From the NCBI GenBank assembly GCA_942159475.1, contig OW804097.1:2521357-2585356 (forward strand): 64,000 nt of DNA, written 5' to 3'. Numbering within the stretch: position 1 is the first letter of the stretch; every line of letters begins with the position of its first letter. Source of the DNA: Sthenelais limicola (lineage: Eukaryota; Annelida; Polychaeta; Phyllodocida; Sigalionidae). Made by a program: the position numbers and the translations under genes. The notes under the pieces are model-generated. The model was not told where the DNA came from. It did not search any database and worked only from the letters and a program-made list of their open reading frames with translations. Shown in pieces: positions 12,323 through 23,528 of the stretch.

Positions 12323-12754
12323 ATGCCTCTGCCAACTTGGTCGTACGATCCGCAAGACATTGACGACCTTATTGACGCGATCAATTCCAACGGACGCAAG
12401 CTGTACAGATGTACCGAGCAGATTGAGGTCTTATTGCGGTCGTTTAGACCTCTTAGAGTGAGATTTATGCGGGCCATTCACTGTAGGAGACTTCGAAGCT
12501 ATTTCATCTCGCAAGACCTGGCGCTGAGGGCTTCAGTCCACTACAGGGTGCTGGAGATGTTTAAGATATACGCTTTTCAACTGCGAGACAAAATGACTGA
12601 GCAGATCAACCGACTGTATAGAGACTACAACATAGTCTATACACGCATGCTGTTGGATGAGGAAATGGAAGAACTCGCTTTTGACGAGGAGGCAAACTCA
12701 GGTTACCTCACTCTGCATCAGTTGTTCGACCATCTTCCTGCAGACAGACACTAA
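12323..12754 (+). CDS. Intronless gene, unrecognised 143-residue protein
   Basis: The reading frame opens with MPLPTWSYDPQDIDDLIDA and ends at a TAA after HLPADRH. I chose the ATG at 12323 because it follows a TATA box by a normal leader distance and the frame upstream has no other ATG. The protein looks helical: an acidic N-terminal stretch, an Arg-rich middle (LRVRFMRAIHCRRLRSYF), a heptad-like segment, then an acidic patch (LLDEEMEELAFDEEA). Base composition is richer in G and C than the flanks, as in the other coding exons here. No family is recognised. Intronless structure with a TATA box would fit a retrogene or mobile-element cargo, which is inference. Confidence 0.55.
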   Translation: MPLPTWSYDPQDIDDLIDAINSNGRKLYRCTEQIEVLLRSFRPLRVRFMRAIHCRRLRSYFISQDLALRASVHYRVLEMFKIYAFQLRDKMTEQINRLYRDYNIVYTRMLLDEEMEELAFDEEANSGYLTLHQLFDHLPADRH

Positions 12755-14160
12755 GACAGACAAGTTCCCCCAAAATAGCCCTTTTCAGGGCTCACCAAAT
12801 TGTCTCGAGAGTTGAAAATATTCAAACAAGAAACCCACTCCTACCATTCCTACCATTCCTCCCATTCCTACGTTCCTCCTGCCCCCATCATTTCCCCCAA
12901 CCGATGTGACACCCCGATTACTTTCCCATCATTAGTACGAAAGGAAAATTAGTAAAATATATGAGGTTTGAATAATACGCTGGGATATGTGATGATTGAG
13001 TGAGGAATAATTTAATAAGTTCTAAAGGAAAAAATTGTTTTCTCGATATATCAAAATAGTTACAAAGCGACCTCTCATACAAGATTAGAAGAGGTGCCAT
13101 TCAATTTTGCATAAGATCATTATACGTAATTGTAAATAGTCCCAAATGTACTTTCTCCAGTCAAGTTGTTAACTTGTTTATAAAATGCCAGTTGGATAAT
13201 TTATCCAGCCGAAAGAATCAATACTGCCGCCACCTAGCGTTCAGTTACGTTTTGAGAAAGAAATCTCGCATTCATGACACAACCAGAGGGTTCATTCCAA
13301 TTCACCCAGTCATTTAAAGGGTATCACGCAAGATTATTAGACGTTATTTTTATTTTAATTTCTTCATCTACACATATTTCCGTATATATCTCCCGGTCTC
13401 AATAGAAGTTTGATGCAAATACTAGTTGGTGTGAACTAAAAGGCAACGCCCCCACACTCTGGAGAATCATCCTAGGTCCATATTTGTGACGTCATGTGGG
13501 GGATAGCAAAATTTGGGGCACAGACAGAGTGGTCTCACTAATTAATAAAATATAGGGGTCACCCCCCCACTGAGCCCAGCTCCAGGGTGAGACCAACAGC
13601 TGCTACTCATATATACGCTTTGAACCACTGGAGATAAGGGGGAATTTGGTCATGGGCACCATGCAGAGGTGTCACATAATTGTGGTTAGTCCCAATTAAG
13701 ATAGAATTCCATGTTGAGAATGGCTTGAAAGTGGTCAGTGAATATGTAAATAACTTTTTCTTTATCCTGGAAATCATGTCTACAATTTGTTTATGAATAA
13801 GCCATTTATATGAGAGGAAGCTACACTTGTGCTTATAATACTGTAGGTATTGGAGATTAAAACATGAAGGCTTTCCTTGGGAAATGAAGGGTTTTCTATC
13901 CTAAGTGGCCTTTCAGTATATCTTTAGTACAGGACCCAGGCATGACCAGATGTGCCAGTACCGCTGGTGACGTCACATATCTCTATGTTTTGCCTGGATA
14001 TAGCTCCAGTGGCACCCGGCTGTGATTTTTCTCCCTCGCCACTTTAATCGGCTATTTTTACAATAGAATATCAAATAAACTTTTAAGTTGTGAGAGGAAG
14101 TTAATCACATTAATAGGAACTAATAGAAAGTGGAAAGTTGCCCTAAACTTGCTTGATACC
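12755..14160. other. Intergenic
   Basis: No supported exon chain. It holds the inverted copy of the dispersed repeat at 13189-13275. Confidence 0.45.
13189..13275 (-). repeat. Dispersed noncoding repeat, inverted copy 2
   Basis: The reverse complement matches 1879-1951, including the shared aggtggcggcagtattgatt and gaatgcgagatttctt blocks. The left and right copies face each other across 11.3 kb. Confidence 0.55.
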
Positions 14161-14161
14161 C

Positions 14162-14541
14162 TTTAATTGATTCACATCATTTTGAACTCTACGTATATTC
14201 TCGTCACTTGTCCACTTATGTAACAGATGTAACAGAACACAATCGGTAATTTTAAATGAGACAATGATAAATTATGATAAATAAAATGTATAAACCAAAC
14301 CTTAGTATCGATCTAATTATTTACTTTGTAACACATGGATCTTTCTAATCAGCCAAGACTTTGTATACTGAATAGTTTGCCACTTCGACCAGTAAACACT
14401 TGTATTTGCTCTTTTGTGCATTAATTTATAAACCATTTCCATTCACCAAGCCATTTAATTGATTCACATCATTTTGAACTCTATGTATATTCTCGTCACT
14501 TGTCCACTTATGTAAGAGAAGACAATCGGTAATTTTAATAG
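14162..14541 (+). repeat. Direct repeat pair, 292-bp offset
   Basis: 14162-14254 and 14454-14541 share tttaattgattcacatcatt and the following attctcgtcacttgtccac with few changes. Noncoding. Confidence 0.75.
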
Positions 14542-14901
14542 TCCATAATTTCTTTGGTTAAAGTTGAATTCTGGGTCCTAGCAAAGTTTTATGACTGCAA
14601 ATCTACAGAATCTCACGACCACAAATTGTAGTTGTAGAAAAAACAATTGTGGTCATTTCACAATACAATTCGGCTTCACCAATCCTCTGAAAGGGACATT
14701 TTACACATCTTACGAAACCGGATAACCAAACGACAAGCGCGTTGCAATTGCTTGGGATATCCGTTAGATGGCGACACCGACGGCCATTGATATGACCAAT
14801 ACGACGTTATACCTTTTCAACATGACTTGCCAACTTGACGTTAGCCGTCAGATGTCTCTGTATCCTTCCCAAGCGTCCCAACCCTTAAATATTCGACGAA
14901 A

Positions 14902-17732
14902 ATGGACGCGCCGAGGCTGACCTGCTACCCGACCGATGTCGGTGCGGCCACAGTGCATGGCGACCTGTTGGTCACCTGGTTTGGCCGGTGTAGTCGAGGT
15001 CGGCTACACCGGACGACCGAACGAATGTGTGAGTAATTAATCAAATCATTGCATTATATGACGTTTGATAAATAAATGAATAGGACAGTCATACGTCTAC
15101 CTTCAAAGCCCGGCCCTCTCCCCCCCCCCCCCCCCCCGCACCCACCTTCGCTCGCCGCCGTGGTCACAAGTGTCGTTTTTTTTGTTCCACCTCCGCAAAT
15201 AGGGAAATAACCAGCCCCACCAACCTCTGTGTGGTAAACGGCGATAAATCAGATGCTAAAAAGCCCCCCTTTCCTCATTAATTTTAGGACGGTTTCACAG
15301 TTTACATATGATGTGTAGCAATTTTCTGGGAATATTTCGAATTCAACTCACCCACATTATCTTTTGTCAATAATTAACAAATCACCTATCGTTTCAATGC
15401 CACGCTCTGACCAGTCATCATTTCTGATAAGTTTGTAATTTTGTTAATATTTTCGTTCTTCCATATTATCTCTACATATAATATACATATAGGGCCTAAT
15501 AAAAAATAGGTGTGTTGCCGATTTATCTGGCTGAAAAATAGGTAGGGGGGGTGGTAATTGTTTATTTTTTTGGTAAATTTTTTTTGTTTGGAAACCACCT
15601 CCCAGGAACTGAGAAAAATTACTTTTTCATAACAATAGTTGTTTTGAACATGGAAAATGTGCTTTTTGAGCATTTAGGGTTATGAAAACCTGTTTTCCTG
15701 CTTTTATAAGTTTTTTTTTGTAAAAAATCCAAAAAAAATAAGATGTGATGGATGGCGAAAAAATCAGGTTTGTTAAAAATGTTTTTAGGTACGGTAAGGT
15801 TTTTCTAGGTAGGGGGGGGGGGGTAAATCGGAAACCCCCCCATTTTTTTCGTGGCCTAGGCCTACATCAAGGCCAGATTATGGTTCAATGTTGCAATAGG
15901 GCTATACTTCATTCCATATTCTCAGGATTTCTGTATGGAATCCACTAAGAGATTTCTTATGCATATTTTTACACGTGAGCACATATCGTATTTTGTCATC
16001 ATAGAATGCTTCCTACACATTTGGGTTGGTTAGCATAAAAAATTATCGGAATCCATTTGATTCTTTTGGCTTTTATTATTTCTTCTATGCATCTCACGTT
16101 AAACTCACAATTTTCATAGTTCTGCTTCAAGAAGTCAAAAATTATTTTTACATTTCTTGAGCCCCACATCATTGACCACCAAATGTGTGACCACCGCTTC
16201 CCCCCCAGAGTGACCGACCACACCCCTCATTTTAGCCATCGGCGACTCATAATTCTTACTACCTTCGTTCTCTCTATGGTAAGCATTAAACAGATAGATA
16301 CACAGAATTTTAAAACAATTTGGCCATGTGATTCCACAGATTCCACTTTATGCGAAGACTTTTTTTGAATTTTAATGCTAACCAATTATTAGTGTGATGC
16401 ACGAAAATTTGGTTTTCATTTGCGTTAGACCAATTATATTTTTCGGGGCTTTACTTACTTGTCATTATGCACATTAACTCTTATCGATTGCAATAACATT
16501 CGCAACATGCCTATTCAGACTAGCATTGGTAGCATCCCTTATCAAAGTGGTTGAGATGGTTATTTGAAACTCAATTGCCCCCCCCCCTAGACGTGCCTTC
16601 TGGTACCGACCGGCCCCGCCCACCCACTCGTGTATATGAACCGCACACGCGTTCCCAATCCTGTTTTCAATATTTCATAATATTATAATATTAAACTATA
16701 ATATCATTATAATAATTTATCAAATTGATATTTTATCCGGGAATCATATTGATAATTATTTTTTTTCAGCATTGAACAGCATCCGCATTGCGGTGGCGGG
16801 CCCTGTGGGAGGCGGCCACTACGTGATGCCAGTAAACATGCCGTTAGGGCATTTAATGGATCACTATGCGACACGAACGGTGAGTACACTATATATTACA
16901 TCGACTAAAACAATGTTCCCATGAAACTATCCTATGTCACTGCCTTTAGAGAATTGTCTTTATCTGAATATATAGTACCGTGGTTAGAAGCACACACCTT
17001 TGTTTATGGTTCCTAAATTATCTTTTCCAGGACATCCGACTGCAGTCACTGACGTTCCTCTTCGCGGGGGTGCGGTGTAACCCGCAAAACACGCCCCTCC
17101 AGGTTTGTTTTTTCAATATTTCTTTCATTTAATTAAATTGAGAACTACTATTCCCCTTTTCCCCAATTTTCGGGCTTCAGGACGGGTGTTTAACATGAGG
17201 TTTAGGGTATCAAAACACTTTAAGAATATTTTGTTCAAAAAATATGTGTCATATGTACATCGTTTAATAGGTGTAAACTGTTATTGATCATATTTTTTCA
17301 TAATTTCTAGAATGTTGTCTTCAATAATTAAAATAATGGATCTCAATTGGGTGCAATATGGTGGCAACCTTGCTCCAAATTCACTTTCCAGCATTTACAT
17401 ATGTTATTTATGACGTCATCATTATTGTCTCCATGACAACATACATATAAAAATATTTCTTCTGTGTTTGTATACATATGTTTTAAATTTCATCAATTGA
17501 TTAATGCCCCCTTCAATTTATGAAACAAATTGATGCCTTGAAGTACACAGCGCATTCACATGTAAATTAATAGCCAAAGTACGCTAACCAACATTATACA
17601 ATATATACTTCTGTAACTGCTTTTCATGTCAAATCAATCAGGCATAATTAGTTTCCTCTTTTTTTCAAGATGGGCATGGCTGACGGAGCGACAATCGATG
17701 TCTTCCAACGGCAAATCGGCGGCGATATCTAA
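14902..17732 (+). CDS. SUMO-like ubiquitin-fold protein, lysine-free
   Basis: Four exons: 14902-15028, 16770-16879, 17031-17102 and 17670-17732. All have GT-AG introns and compatible phases (1, 0, 0), giving 123 residues. From about residue 46 the product aligns with [16 protein letters not shown] for the first strand, [18 protein letters not shown] for the strand and helix, LTFLFAGVR matching SUMO's LRFLFEGxR, NTPLQMGM matching xTPxxLxM, and [12 protein letters not shown] matching IEVYQEQTGG. The C-terminus therefore has the Gly-Gly used for conjugation plus a two-residue tail that a SUMO protease would remove. The 42-residue N-terminal exon is Arg-rich and unlike canonical SUMO. Codon by codon there is no lysine and only one glutamate. 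Such a protein could be conjugated but could not form isopeptide-linked chains on itself. A conjugation role is inferred from the fold; the sequence is divergent. Confidence 0.75.
15029..16769 (+). other. Intron 1 of the SUMO-like gene
   Basis: The donor is gtgagtaa at 15029 and the acceptor ttttttcag ends at 16769. It contains an 18-C run (15120-15137), a G-rich run near 15812 and no supported nested gene. Confidence 0.65.
17265..17531 (+). repeat. Dispersed repeat copy in intron 3 of the SUMO-like gene
   Basis: This interval matches 22842-23107 over about 265 bp, including gtcttcaataattaaaataa and atgacgtcatcattattgtc. A related 5' portion (gggcttcaggacgggtgttt) lies at 17173 and 23400. 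It is noncoding and probably part of a transposon 3' region. Confidence 0.75.
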
Positions 17733-17752
17733 TATTAGCCGAATTGACGTTG

Positions 17753-18121
17753 GAAGACATCCGTCAAGCTCTTTCCAAACCCATGGGCGCCTACTACCAG
17801 AAATACGTCGATGACAAGAAGGAAATGAAGGACATTTCGATCAGCTACGACCGATCTCTGCTTGTTGCTGACCCACGACTCTGCGAGCCCAAGAAGTTTG
17901 GTTGTGCCTCCAAGAAGGAAATGAAGGACATTTTGATCAGCTACGAACGGTCTCTGCTTGTTGCTGACCCACGACTCTGCGAGCCCAAGAAGTTTGGTTG
18001 TGCCTCCAAGAAGGAAACGAAGGACATTTTTATCAGCTACGACCGATCTCTGCTTGTTGCTGACCCACGACTCTGCGAGCCCAAGTTTGGTTGTGCTCGC
18101 TTCCAGAAGTCATACCGTTAA
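17753..18121 (+). pseudogene. RPS16: Ribosomal protein S16 (uS9) fragment with triplicated segment
   Basis: The reading [20 protein letters not shown], then [20 protein letters not shown], ending RFQKSYR and a stop, matches the C-terminal half of eukaryotic ribosomal protein S16. A 96-bp block (32 codons, from KKEMKD to FGCAS) occurs three times in frame: 17816-17911, 17912-18007 and a slightly shortened copy from 18008. The N-terminal half of S16 is missing and there are no introns, so this looks like a truncated retrocopy. The glycine/arginine loop before the tail is reduced (KFGCARFQ). The frame is intact up to the native stop despite the duplications. It starts about 20 bases after the stop of the SUMO-like gene, so it would lie in that gene's 3' UTR. 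Confidence 0.85.
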
Positions 18122-19090
18122 ACGTGTATATTTGTCTAGGGAAGATGGCTGCTCTCCGCATTTTGTGACGTTAAGTAGCTGGACTCAATGACTCATTGAC
18201 TCTTCTTACACGTTGTTCAGAGACAGATTTCTTTTCATTATATCTCCAGCCTGATGTTCCCTGATAAATTAATCTATAAGCAAAAAGTATCTATGCGATT
18301 CATTTTTGTTAAGAGTACTAGTTATGTTTTAGTCTGTAGACAAATTACTAAAGTAAACATTAGTCAAGATATAATAACCACTTTCTACTTGAATCCATCA
18401 AGGGAGACATGGTCCAACAGAGCTCGAGGGTGCAAATAGTTTTAGATGACTGGTGGCATCATTTTTGAAGGCTCAACTTGTGTGTAGACCTATTTCTTTT
18501 CCTTATATCGCCAGCTCCATACCTCAGATCGCTCGAGGGGGATGAGTTCTTATATAGGTGTCATACTAATTGCAATGTATTGGATACCCGTCTCGATATA
18601 CAAAGTTATCATGGATAATATTGTCTCAATATATTATTTCCGTATAAAATTTTTAAATTATGGACTATTAAAATTACGGATTGTGTTCTGTTACATAAAT
18701 GGACAATATACGTAGAGTTCAAATAGTAAAGTTGACTCGATTGGAAGATGTAATAACCAAGGAGAACTAAATGCTTAAGTTGTGTGTAGACAGATTTATT
18801 TTTATTATATCTCCAGCAAACAAATAATATGATGTTCCCTGATAAATGTAACGTTGTTTGTAAATATGCAGCTAGAACTCTCATGTAATTGTAACTGCTT
18901 TTCATGTCAAATCAATCTGTGATATTAACTGTGATTAACAATCTGTGATATTAATATCAGATTTAGTACACCGCAATACAAAGAAATTCGATATTGGAAA
19001 CTGAATATGTTGTTGTTTTTTAGCTTAAACAATCCGTGAAATAATCAACTCGACAGTGCCATTGCAATTTATAGTGCTATGGAGAAGGCT
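18122..19090. other. Repeat-rich noncoding stretch
   Basis: Short blocks recur: acagatttcttttcattata near 18220, 18490 and 18790, and ctgcttttcatgtcaaatca near 17618 and 18895. No supported gene. Confidence 0.5.
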
Positions 19091-19095
19091 GACAT

Positions 19096-19464
19096 TACTT
19101 CCCCTTTACAAACCTTACGCGGGCATCACACCACCTTTCATTACATTAACATTTTTTTAACCTAACAGTTAGCAAAAAGACGATCAGATACTTGGTCACC
19201 GCGACGAACAGCATTCAAATAGCACACAATATCATTTTTAGTACAAAAAGCACAAAATGTATTTCTCAGCAGGTGAAACCGTCTTCCCCTTTACACACCT
19301 TACGCGGGCATCACACCACCTTTCATTACATTAACATATTTTTTAACTAACAGTAAGCAAAAAGACGATCAGAGACTTGGTCACCGAACAGCATTCAAAT
19401 GGCACACAATATCATTTTTAGTACAAAAAGGACAACATGTATTTCTCAGCAGGTGAAACCGTCT
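19096..19464 (+). repeat. Two-copy tandem repeat, 185-bp period
   Basis: The unit beginning cccctttaca at 19101 is repeated from 19286, with small indels, and both copies end in tttctcagcaggtgaaaccg. Noncoding. Confidence 0.88.
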
Positions 19465-20644
19465 GACTACATAATATGTTTAAGGGACAGGGACAGTAAT
19501 ATAAAGTAGTTGGCAGCCCTTGACCACCAATGTGTCCCAAGACTCGTCTAAAATTATTGACAGTAAAGTAACCTCAGACTCTATTGGCGAAATCAACCGA
19601 ACAACGGAACATGTTCAGTCAACCAGTATGTTGTAAGTCCACAAGTAAGGTTGTGTGATCGCATCTTTGTCCAATGCTATTTCAAACAAAATTGAACCGA
19701 AATCAGAGATCCAAGACAATACAGATCGACCCAATGGCATCAATGAATGATTCCATTGAAGAGGCTCGAGTTGAAGATCTGATTAAAGGCAAAACATAGA
19801 GCCCCCCTAATCCTAGGATGTGCAGGTAGCAAAGAAGAGGTATGCCAGTCAGACGTTGAAAAAAAGTAATCATGTGAGATGTCACCGGAACATTTCTTTT
19901 TTTGGCGGTAAGAGACTTCAGACTTCGTCCTTATCTCTTCCAGACCTGAACAGGGCTGGAGAACGGGTTTTGGCGGTAAGAGACTTCAGAATTTTTCGAT
20001 CTCTTCAAAATAGCTGATGTTCGGACATGAACAGGGCTGTTGTGCAAGATTCACACACAACAAGACACAGCTCGGGGAGGACCCCAGCCTTTAATGCAAC
20101 AAGGCCTGCCAAAAGCGTTAGCACTAGCTGCCTGTTTCTGGCCTTACTTGGGGTAGGTAGATGTCCAACAATGCTAAAAATACATATGTATTAGGATAGA
20201 AAAATGAAAATTATGTGATTTAATGGAGAAGAAAACTGGTTAATGTCATGGAGATTCTGACTATCTTGGGATGTATGGACATTATGGAAATTAATTAATT
20301 CATGGAAGACTGGCATCCCTGAAAGAATGAAGTGACAATAGACAGGAAGAGGGAGACGGTTGGAAAAAATCATAATATAGTGGTTAAGGAAGGAGGGGGT
20401 GGAAGAAAGATCGAAGGTGTCCTAACTTCAAGAAAGCTGAGAGGGAGGCAGTTTCTGGTCATACCTAGACCAAATGGAGAAAGACATAGTGAAAATAGAG
20501 AAAAAAAGGTCAAACCCACGAAGAGAGATTGGTTGCTGACCTGATCAACAAAGTCAAGATTGTTATATCAAGAGCAGGAGCTCCAGGGGGAGGCAGTTCT
20601 GGTCATACCTAGAATTAAGGGAGAAAGAATCAAGTGAAAATAGC

Positions 20645-20791
20645 ATGAGTGATAGATCCCTTATCAAAGTGGTTGAGATGGCTTGTTCTAACGTAGCCCA
20701 TGATTTAGTTCGCATAGACCCCTCTGCATCTTTTTGCAAACGGAAATCAACAGTCCAATGCCCTCTCTCCTCGAGAGGTAAGAAACTCCGT
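20645..20791 (+). CDS. Possible exon at the start of the 555-bp unit
   Basis: An ATG at 20645 opens [18 protein letters not shown] and runs to a strong donor (gtaagaa) after the PLSSR codons. The codons up to the donor look coding, and the second half recurs in each 555-bp unit. A later frame in the unit reads CQCGSVNEGTKGTNV. No protein family is recognised and no full chain could be built, so this may be a fragment carried by the composite element. Confidence 0.3.
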
Positions 20792-22217
20792 ACAGGCCTA
20801 CATGAAAAAACAAACATCCAGAGAAAATTTAGTATGTCAAGAACAAAATTGCCAGTGTGGCAGTGTGAATGAAGGAACTAAAGGAACTAATGTCATTGGG
20901 CTAGTGCGGGTTATGGAAAAAAGGATAGACAAGAAAGAAGTGTCAAGAACAAGGGGCCCCAGAAGCTATTGGATGGAAGTGATGGAAAAAAGGATCTGAA
21001 TCCAGAATCAGAACCAGACTATTTTGTTGTGTAGAGAAGAGCTGGAGAACGGGTTTTGGCGGTAAGAGACTTCAGAATTTTTCAATCTCTTCAAAATAGC
21101 TTGGACCTCAAGAGGGCTGCACTTTATGATGATACGCCTGAAATAGAGATAGACAAGAAAGAAGTGTCAAGAACAAGGGGCCCCAGAAGAAATTACCCTC
21201 TGCATCTTTTTGCAAACGGAAATCAACAGTCCAATGCCCTCTCTCCTCGAGAGCTAAGAAATCCTCGCATAGACCCCTCTGCATCTTTTTGCAAACGGAA
21301 ATCAACAGTCCAATGCCCTCTCTCCTCGAGAGGTAAGAAACTCCGTACAGGCCTACATGAAAAAACAAACATCCAGAGAAAATTTAGTATGTCAAGAACA
21401 AAATTGCCAGTGTGGCAGTGTGAATGAAGGAACTAAAGGAACTAATGTCATTGGGCTAGTGCGGGTTATGGAAAAAAGGATAGACAAGAAAGAAGTGTCA
21501 AGAACAAGGGGCCCCAGAAGCTATTGGATGGAAGTGATGGAAAAAAGGATCTGAATCCAGAATCAGAACCAGACTATTTTGTTGTGTAGAGAAGAGCTGG
21601 AGAACGGGTTTTGGCGGTAAGAGACTTCAGAATTTTTCAATCTCTTCAAAATAGCTTGGACCTCAAGAGGGCTGCACTTTATGATGATACGCCTGAAATA
21701 GAGATAGACAAGAAAGAAGTGTCAAGAACAAGGGGCCCCAGAAGAAATTACCCTCTGCATCTTTTTGCAAACGGAAATCAACAGTCCAATGCCCTCTCTC
21801 CTCGAGAGCTAAGAAATCCTCGCATAGACCCCTCTGCATCTTTTTGCAAACGGAAATCAACAGTCCAATGCCCTCTCTCCTCGAGAGGTAAGAAACTCCG
21901 TACAGGCCTACATGAAAAAACAAACATCCAGAGAAAATTTAGTATGTCAAGAACAAAATTGCCAGTGTGGCAGTGTGAATGAAGGAACTAAAGGAACTAA
22001 TGTCATTGGGCTAGTGCGGGTTATGGAAAAAAGGATAGACAAGAAAGAAGTGTCAAGAACGAGGGGCCCCAGAAGCTATTGGATGGAAGTGATGGAAAAA
22101 AGGATCTGAATCCAGAATCAGAACCAGACTATTTTGTTGTGTTGGACCTCAACATGGCTGCACTTCGTGATGATACGCCTGAAATAGAGATAGACAAGAA
22201 AGAAGTGTCAAGAAAAA
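20711..22217 (+). repeat. 555-bp tandem repeat, about 2.7 copies
   Basis: Copies start at 20711, 21266 and 21821, exactly 555 bp apart and almost identical; the third is shortened by a deletion. Within each unit a block of about 70 bp from ctctgcatctttttgcaaac occurs twice. Parallel ORFs in each copy are a consequence of the repetition. Confidence 0.93.
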
Positions 22218-22659
22218 AAGGCTCTCACAATCCAGAATCAGAAGCACATTGAAGAGGGCTGTTGTACTATGACCCTGAATTTGTTCAAGGAGAGGGATGC
22301 AGTTTATGATCATACCCCTGAAATAGAGATAGACAAGAAGGGAGTGTAAAGGATTCCTGATGTTTCAGGATACCGCAGGAATAGGCGCAGGAGGGCTCTA
22401 TGTTTTGCCTTTAATCAGAGCTTCAACTCGAGCATCTTCAATGGAATCATTCATTGATGCCATTGGGTCCATCTGTATTCTCTTGGATCTCGGATTTTTG
22501 CTCAGTTTCGTGTGAAATAGCATTGGACAAAGATGGGATCACACACGCTTAGATGTGGAGTTACAACATAATGGTGGACTGAACATGTTCCGTTGTTCTG
22601 TTAAGTGCGCCAATAGAGTCTGAGGTTAATTTACTGTCAATAATTTGGGAAGAGTGTTG

Positions 22660-23440
22660 TGACACATTGGTCGTCAAGGGCTGCCATCTAGCTGTCCCTC
22701 ATAAAAAAGTCTATTCACAACAAACAAAATAACAATCACCTACACAACGATTCTTCGTACAATTAACTGCTTAACCCATTGAGGACGGGGGCAGTTTACA
22801 CATAATTTGCCTGGCTGACGGGGGCCCTTTTCCCATCATTTAATAGGTGTAAACAGTTATTGATCATATTTTTTCAAAATTTCTAGAATTTTGTCTTCAA
22901 TAATTAAAATAATGGGTCTCAATTGGGTGGTAACCTTGCTCCAAATTCACTTTCCAGCAGTTACGTATGTTAGTTATGACGTCATCATTATTGTCTCCAT
23001 GACAACATAGCTATAAAGATATTTCTAGTGTGTTAGTATACATATATTTTAAATTTCATCAAAATCCGTTGATTTTTTATTAAGTTATGCCCCCTTCAAT
23101 TTATATAAAAAATTGCTCCTTGCAGGCAGCCTCCCGTCCTCCAGGCCACTTATAGCAGGCTGCCTAATTGTCAAGATGCAACGCTCTAAATATTATAATA
23201 TTAATAAATATTGTCTTGTGACACATTGGTCGTCAAGGGCTGCCATCTAGCTGTCCCTCTTAAAAAAGTCTATTCACAACAAACAAAATAACAATCACAT
23301 ACACAACGATTGTTCTTACAATTAACTGCTTAACCCATTGAGGACGGGGGCAGTTTACACATAATTTGCCTGGCTGACGGGGGCCCTTTTCCCCCTTTTT
23401 GGGCTTCAGGACGGGTGTTTAACATGAGGTTTAGGAGGTT
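22660..23440 (+). repeat. Duplicated flank of the composite element
   Basis: 22665-22838 is repeated at 23218-23390 (gacacattggtcgtcaaggg through tggctgacgggggccctttt). Between them lies the 22842-23107 copy of the repeat also found in the SUMO-like intron. Confidence 0.8.
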
Positions 23441-23528
23441 GTCCGACTGTGACAACTCGTCTACGATTACAAACAGATGTCACAGAGCACAAAATTATTA
23501 TTTTACATGTGTAAACCTGATCGGTGTA

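Larger units (their letters stand above)
19491..22699. mobile_element. Composite element with long inverted arms
   Basis: The left arm (19491-19813) and the reverse complement of the right arm (22386-22699) align over about 310 bp, with many substitutions. Each arm contains short frames conserved between the copies: one reads IIDSK(V/L)TSDSIG and another SLSNAIS, ending PNGINE with the same stop. The 2.6 kb between the arms holds a 555-bp tandem repeat and fragments with donor-like sites. Long inverted arms are typical of some DNA transposons and foldback elements. No transposase is recognised, so the class is unknown. Conserved frames in the arms suggest that part of a gene was captured or duplicated. 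Confidence 0.6.

Noticed and set aside
17670..18121. True SUMO-like/RPS16 fusion protein
   Set aside because: A TAA stop and a frame difference separate the two, and the one acceptor-like site between them does not restore the S16 frame.
20802..22109. Three identical 65-codon ORFs and two 123-codon ORFs
   Set aside because: They are copies made by the 555-bp tandem repeat, not separate genes.
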